In this document: positions 31,763 to 35,176 of the stretch, one piece after another
How positions within the stretch are numbered: the first letter of the stretch is position 1
How the letters are laid out: the number at the start of each line of letters is the position of its first letter
Assembly (NCBI GenBank): GCA_021847645.1
Contig: JAJZQG010000071.1
Location: 1-35,176, forward strand
DNA: 35,176 bases
Reading direction: 5' to 3'
From: Myxococcales bacterium
Lineage (GTDB): Bacteria; Myxococcota_A; Polyangia; Polyangiales; Polyangiaceae
The notes under the pieces: generated by a model
What the model saw: only the letters and a program-made list of their open reading frames with translations
What the model was told of the DNA's origin: nothing
The model's database searches: none
Program-made: the position numbers and the translations under genes

Positions 31763-33574
31763 TCAGGTATCGTGCGCGTGAAGATGACGTCCGCCGGGCG
31801 TCTCCGCCACCGGCTCGGCCGATACGGGCGGACTGACCGCGACGCGCTCGACGAACCCCCGCACGCCTTGGCGCAGCAAGGACGCCAACACCACCAAGCC
31901 GAGCGCAATCAGGGCGACGGTGTCCACGACTCCCGCATGGTCGCCAGCGAACAAGGCGGGCAATTGCACGTTGCCGGGGCCGACGATCAGGTTCGCCACG
32001 AAGCCGACGGCCGTGGACACGACGACGATGCCCAAACCGAGCAACAGCACGATGCGTTTGCCATATACCTCGGCCGGCGTGCCGAAGACCGCCAGCGTGG
32101 TCGCCGGGCCGGACAGCAGGAAGGCGATCATGGCCCCGGACGATACGCCCTTGTTCATGAGCACCGCGGCAAGGGGCGTGGCCCCGGACGCGCAGATGTA
32201 CGTGGGCAATCCGAGCAAGGCGGCGACAGGAACGTCCAGCCCGGCAGGCACGGAGGCGACCCACTCCGGACGCACGTAGGTCTGGGCGAACGCGGCGAGG
32301 CCCAAGCCGGCCAGGAACCACGGGGCGGTGTGGTCGACGGTTTCCCCGAAGCTGAAGCGGAATCCCTGCAGGAGCCGCTCGAGCAGGGAGGCGCGCTGTT
32401 CGGTGGGCGGCGGCAGGGATGGAAACGACGACGAGGAAGCCGTGCCGGCGAGCCGTCCGCTCCACAGTCCGGCAAGCAGCGCGAGCACGGCGGCGCCGCC
32501 GATGCGCACCAGCGACACGCAGGTGCCCAGCAGACGGAACGACAGCAGGATGGCCGACAGCCCGAGGGACGATGCGGACACGATGAAGCCGACGGCAGCG
32601 GCCGGGGCAGCGGCGCGCACGATCGAGCGCTGATGGGGAGGGATCACGCCGCACGTGCAGATGGTGGTGGGCATGCCCAAGCCCACGCCGCGAAGCGCCT
32701 GCGACAGGGCAGAGCCTCCGCTGAGGATGCGCGTGGAGAACGACGGCAGCAGCGCCGAGGCCAGTGCTACGACGGTATAGGCGGCCAGCAGCGGCAGGGC
32801 GCTCGCGTAGGCCAGGTCCACGAACGAGGACAGCACGGTGGGCATGGCTTCATGGTCGTGGGCGTGCGGGTGCAGCCGTTCCATCGCGACGAGGAATGCG
32901 ACGGCCAGCAAGCCGCCGAGCGCCGACGGCACCTGGGTGTCCTGGTGCCGATGGGTGGAGGGCGGGACGTGGGCGTGGGAGTGGCCGACGATCACGTGCA
33001 GCAGCGAGCCGGCCACCAGGGCCTGGAACACGGCCAAGGCCTGGGAGGTGGCGCCTCGCGTGGCGATCCCGCCCAGGAAGAAGCCCATCATCGTGCCGGC
33101 GAACTCCACGGCCAACGTGACGATCGCTGCCCTCAGGCCGAGGCGGGTGCGCACGAACCACCACAGTCCGACGCCCACCGGGATGCGATGAACGATGACG
33201 GCGGTGGCCAGGGCCTGCGCGTAGAGCTGATCGGTGCCGCCTCCGACCAGTGCGACGCCGTCAAGCGTGGCGTGCACGAGCAGGGCAAGCAGGGCCACGA
33301 CGAGGATGGGCTTGAGCCAGATTCCGCCGCTCGCGGATTGGACGGTGCGTTCGGCCCAGGTGGGAACGACCAGGCCGACGAACGCCCCGGCGACGGCGAG
33401 CCAGCCCCCGACCTCGAAGCACTCAGGCAGGATGTGCAGCAGGGCCAGGCCGCCGATGCTCACGAGCACGAACGAGTCCAGGCCGGCCTGTGCCCAGGGC
33501 GCGGGGCGCAGCAGTCGCACCAGCAACGGTCCGAGCGCCAGGGGCACGAGGCTTGCGATGAGAAGCAAGATCAT
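31763..33574 (-). CDS. ZIP-like metal transporter fused to an SO_0444-type permease
   Basis: A protein of 603 residues. Residues 1-195 resemble ZIP transporters: LALLHILPECFE (His47), LVHATLDGVALVGGG (His101, Asp105) and VIVHRIPVGVGL (His129; the usual Glu after the Pro is Val). Two His-rich segments follow (HSHAHVPPSTHRH and HPHAHDHE). Residues 250-590 form a permease of the SO_0444/ArsP-like type with two related halves: GMPTTICTCGVIPPHQ (Cys306, Cys308) and LGLPTYICASGATPLAAVLM. The tail ends GGRHLHAHDT. Putative role: transport of a divalent metal; direction and metal are unknown. ATG 33574 is chosen because it begins the first membrane helix and lies about 38 nt after the predicted transcription start. 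Only a weak ribosome site is visible. Confidence 0.85.
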   Translation of the reverse strand: MILLLIASLVPLALGPLLVRLLRPAPWAQAGLDSFVLVSIGGLALLHILPECFEVGGWLAVAGAFVGLVVPTWAERTVQSASGGIWLKPILVVALLALLVHATLDGVALVGGGTDQLYAQALATAVIVHRIPVGVGLWWFVRTRLGLRAAIVTLAVEFAGTMMGFFLGGIATRGATSQALAVFQALVAGSLLHVIVGHSHAHVPPSTHRHQDTQVPSALGGLLAVAFLVAMERLHPHAHDHEAMPTVLSSFVDLAYASALPLLAAYTVVALASALLPSFSTRILSGGSALSQALRGVGLGMPTTICTCGVIPPHQRSIVRAAAPAAAVGFIVSASSLGLSAILLSFRLLGTCVSLVRIGGAAVLALLAGLWSGRLAGTASSSSFPSLPPPTEQRASLLERLLQGFRFSFGETVDHTAPWFLAGLGLAAFAQTYVRPEWVASVPAGLDVPVAALLGLPTYICASGATPLAAVLMNKGVSSGAMIAFLLSGPATTLAVFGTPAEVYGKRIVLLLGLGIVVVSTAVGFVANLIVGPGNVQLPALFAGDHAGVVDTVALIALGLVVLASLLRQGVRGFVERVAVSPPVSAEPVAETPGGRHLHAHDT

Positions 33575-33616
33575 GCCGCTGCGTCCGCCGTGATTCTGGT
33601 ACCGAGCATCGGCTGT

Positions 33617-33654
33617 CGCATAGCGCCCCCGCCCAACCCGCGTCAACGACGCGG
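33617..33654 (-). promoter_or_regulatory. Promoter with an inverted-repeat operator for the ZIP-permease gene
   Basis: On the minus strand TTGACG (33646-33641), an 18-nt spacer and TATGCG (33622-33617) form a plausible promoter. The -35 box lies inside the perfect inverted repeat CCGCGTC-N3-GACGCGG (33638-33654). A repressor bound there would block RNA polymerase. Confidence 0.5.
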
Positions 33655-33731
33655 AGCCACTCTTTACCCGAACCTGGTTTTGGTCTACGGGGCGCATGCA
33701 CGCCTTGGTGTGCCAGCGTCAGGAATCCACC

Positions 33732-35176
33732 GTGAGCAACGAGACCAGAACCTTCCGCGCCATCGATCCGACGACCCTTCCCAAGCACTTCGAGGCTGCC
33801 GAGGCCGAGCAGCGTTGGGACCGCACCTGGGACGAGCTGGGCATCTACCGCTACGACCCGTCGCGACCGCGCGAGGAGACCTTCGTGGTCGACACGCCGC
33901 CGCCCACGGTCTCGGGCTCGCTGCACATCGGCCACGTCTTCAGCTACACGCACACCGACGTGATCGTGCGCTACCAGCGCATGCGCGGCCTCAACATCTT
34001 CTACCCCATGGGCTGGGACGACAACGGACTGCCCACCGAGCGCCGCGTGCAGAACTACTTCCACGTGCGCTGCGATCCGCACGTGCCCTACGAGCCCGGG
34101 CTCAAGCTCGAGGCCGCCACGGCCAAGCAGCTCAAGGACCGCCCCCGTATCGTCTCGCGCCCCAACTTCATCGAGCTGTGCATCCAGGTCACCCGCGAGG
34201 ACGAAAAGGCCTTCATGCAGCTGTGGCGCCGCATCGGCCTGTCGGTCGACTGGTCCGAGGAGTACGCCACCATCGACGACCGCTGCCGCTCCATCGCCCA
34301 GCACTCCTTCCTCGACCTGTTCGACAAGGGCCACGTCTACAACCTCGAAGCCCCGACCATGTGGGACGTCGACTTCCTGACCGCCGTGGCCCAGGCCGAG
34401 GTCGAGGACCGTCCCCAGCAGGGCGCGTTCCACGACGTGGCCTTCGGCGTCGAGGGCTCCGACGAGCAGTTCGTGATCGCCACGACTCGTCCCGAGCTGC
34501 TGGCGGCGTGCGTGGGGGTAACGGCCCACCCGGACGACGAGCGCTACAAGCACCTGTTCGGCAAGAAGGCGATCACGCCGGTATTCCATGTGCCGGTGCC
34601 GATCTTTCCGAGCGAGCTGGCCGATCCGAAGAAGGGCACGGGCATCCTGATGGTGTGCACCTTCGGCGACGCGACCGACGTGTTCTGGTGGCGCGATCAG
34701 AAGCTGGCCCTGCGCCAGATCATCGGTGCGGACGGGCGGCTGATGAACGTCACGTTCGGCGAGCCCGGCTGGGAGAGCGTGAACGCCGACGCGGCCAACC
34801 GCGCGTACGCCGAGATCTCGGGCAAGAACACCAAGCAGGCCAAGGCCGCGATGGTCGAGCTGCTTCGGAAGCCCGAGTGCGCGGCGTCGGGCGACAAGCC
34901 GCCGCTGCAAGCCGAGCCCAAGCCCATCGAGCACATGGTCAAGTTCTTCGAGAAGGGCGACCGGCCCCTGGAGTTCATCACCACGCGCCAGTGGTTCGTG
35001 CGCCTGATGGACAAGAAAGACCGCCTCATCGACAAGGGCGAGCAGATCGACTGGCACCCCGACTTCATGAAGGCCCGCTACCGCAACTGGACCGAGAACC
35101 TGCAGCTCGACTGGTGCATCAGCCGGCAGCGCTACTTCGGTGTCCCCTTCCCGGTCTGGTATCCGCTCGACGAGTA
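33732..35176 (+). CDS. valS: Valyl-tRNA synthetase, 5' part (continues past the window)
   Basis: 481 full codons are read without a stop to the right edge. The class I HIGH motif is SGSLHIGH (His65-His68), followed by YPMGWDDNGLPTERRVQNYF. The editing domain is seen as IATTRPELLAACVGVTAHPDD and GTGILMVCTFGDATDVFWW. FITTRQWFVRLMDKKD and LDWCISRQRYFGVPFPVW belong to the return into the catalytic core. The KMSKS loop lies beyond the window. The GLPTERRVQNYF and ELLAACVGV forms match the ValRS type found in Actinobacteria and Rickettsiales rather than the E. coli type. GTG 33732 is preferred because AGGAA lies six bases before it; an in-frame ATG at 33696 would add 12 residues. It is divergent from the ZIP-permease gene. 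Confidence 0.95.
   Translation, partial: MSNETRTFRAIDPTTLPKHFEAAEAEQRWDRTWDELGIYRYDPSRPREETFVVDTPPPTVSGSLHIGHVFSYTHTDVIVRYQRMRGLNIFYPMGWDDNGLPTERRVQNYFHVRCDPHVPYEPGLKLEAATAKQLKDRPRIVSRPNFIELCIQVTREDEKAFMQLWRRIGLSVDWSEEYATIDDRCRSIAQHSFLDLFDKGHVYNLEAPTMWDVDFLTAVAQAEVEDRPQQGAFHDVAFGVEGSDEQFVIATTRPELLAACVGVTAHPDDERYKHLFGKKAITPVFHVPVPIFPSELADPKKGTGILMVCTFGDATDVFWWRDQKLALRQIIGADGRLMNVTFGEPGWESVNADAANRAYAEISGKNTKQAKAAMVELLRKPECAASGDKPPLQAEPKPIEHMVKFFEKGDRPLEFITTRQWFVRLMDKKDRLIDKGEQIDWHPDFMKARYRNWTENLQLDWCISRQRYFGVPFPVWYPLDE

Noticed and set aside
33655..33731. TTTACC and TCTACG as a promoter for valS
   Set aside because: The spacer is only 15 nt and both boxes are poor, so no call was made.
33423..35057. 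Long minus-strand open frame opposite valS
   Set aside because: The plus strand gives an uninterrupted ValRS with HIGH and editing motifs. The antisense product is low in complexity and has no family marks.

Overview
This is a GC-rich bacterial chromosome segment. Third codon positions are strongly G/C and GTG starts are common. Serine/glycine/threonine-rich lipoprotein linkers, lamin-tail and parallel beta-helix lipoproteins, a tandem cNMP-fold protein and a Cys-rich lipoprotein all suggest a Myxococcota (Polyangia-like) organism. That placement is an inference from gene style and was not checked by a search. No rRNA, tRNA, CRISPR array or prophage is visible.

Layout. (1) 1-243: the decayed 3' part of an IS1182-type transposase with an in-frame amber codon, followed by about 500 nt of low-complexity, G-rich non-coding DNA. 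(2) 744-4278, minus strand: a tightly overlapped operon of a TPM-domain membrane protein, a tandem Tim44-like/zinc-ribbon membrane protein and an OPA-type MFS transporter. (3) 4405-8516, plus strand: a 22-cysteine lipoprotein, a long U32 (RlhA-like) protein and the SrkA/YihE kinase. (4) 8601-18225: a complete recC-recB-recD operon, joined by two GTGA start/stop overlaps, each preceded by a GGAGGT ribosome site. (5) 18237-20366, minus: a lamin-tail lipoprotein and a two-domain cNMP-fold protein. (6) 20658-21875, plus: sixA and aat. (7) 21895-26733, minus: an SRPBCC-epimerase fusion, a class II photolyase, and a beta-helix lipoprotein whose linker is a nested tandem repeat. (8) 27373-30731, plus: a LarA-family protein with a full set of active-site residues, then a compact three-gene set of a membrane-anchored rhodanese lacking its cysteine, a MauE/DoxX-like membrane protein and a Cys-rich DsbA-like thioredoxin. 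(9) 30728-33574, minus: a PAS protein ending in a four-cysteine module and a ZIP-permease fusion. (10) 33732 to the right edge: valS, cut by the window.

How the genes work together. RecBCD processes double-strand ends, and the class II photolyase adds light-driven repair. The rhodanese-MauE-DsbA set looks like an envelope thiol-redox module: MauE-like proteins commonly pass electrons across the membrane to periplasmic thioredoxins. The ZIP-permease fusion with three His-rich segments is probably a metal transporter. A promoter with a TTGACG -35 box inside a CCGCGTC/GACGCGG inverted repeat sits just upstream of it. The same half-sites lie at the -35 position of the beta-helix lipoprotein gene. 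Six transcription units share a [CT]GCTA[TG] core at their predicted -10 box.

The least described pieces here are the redox trio with its N-terminal Cys-rich domain, the ZIP-permease fusion with its candidate operator, the PAS-Cys4 protein, and the TPM/Tim44-ribbon/MFS operon. None is proven to be a new system from sequence alone.
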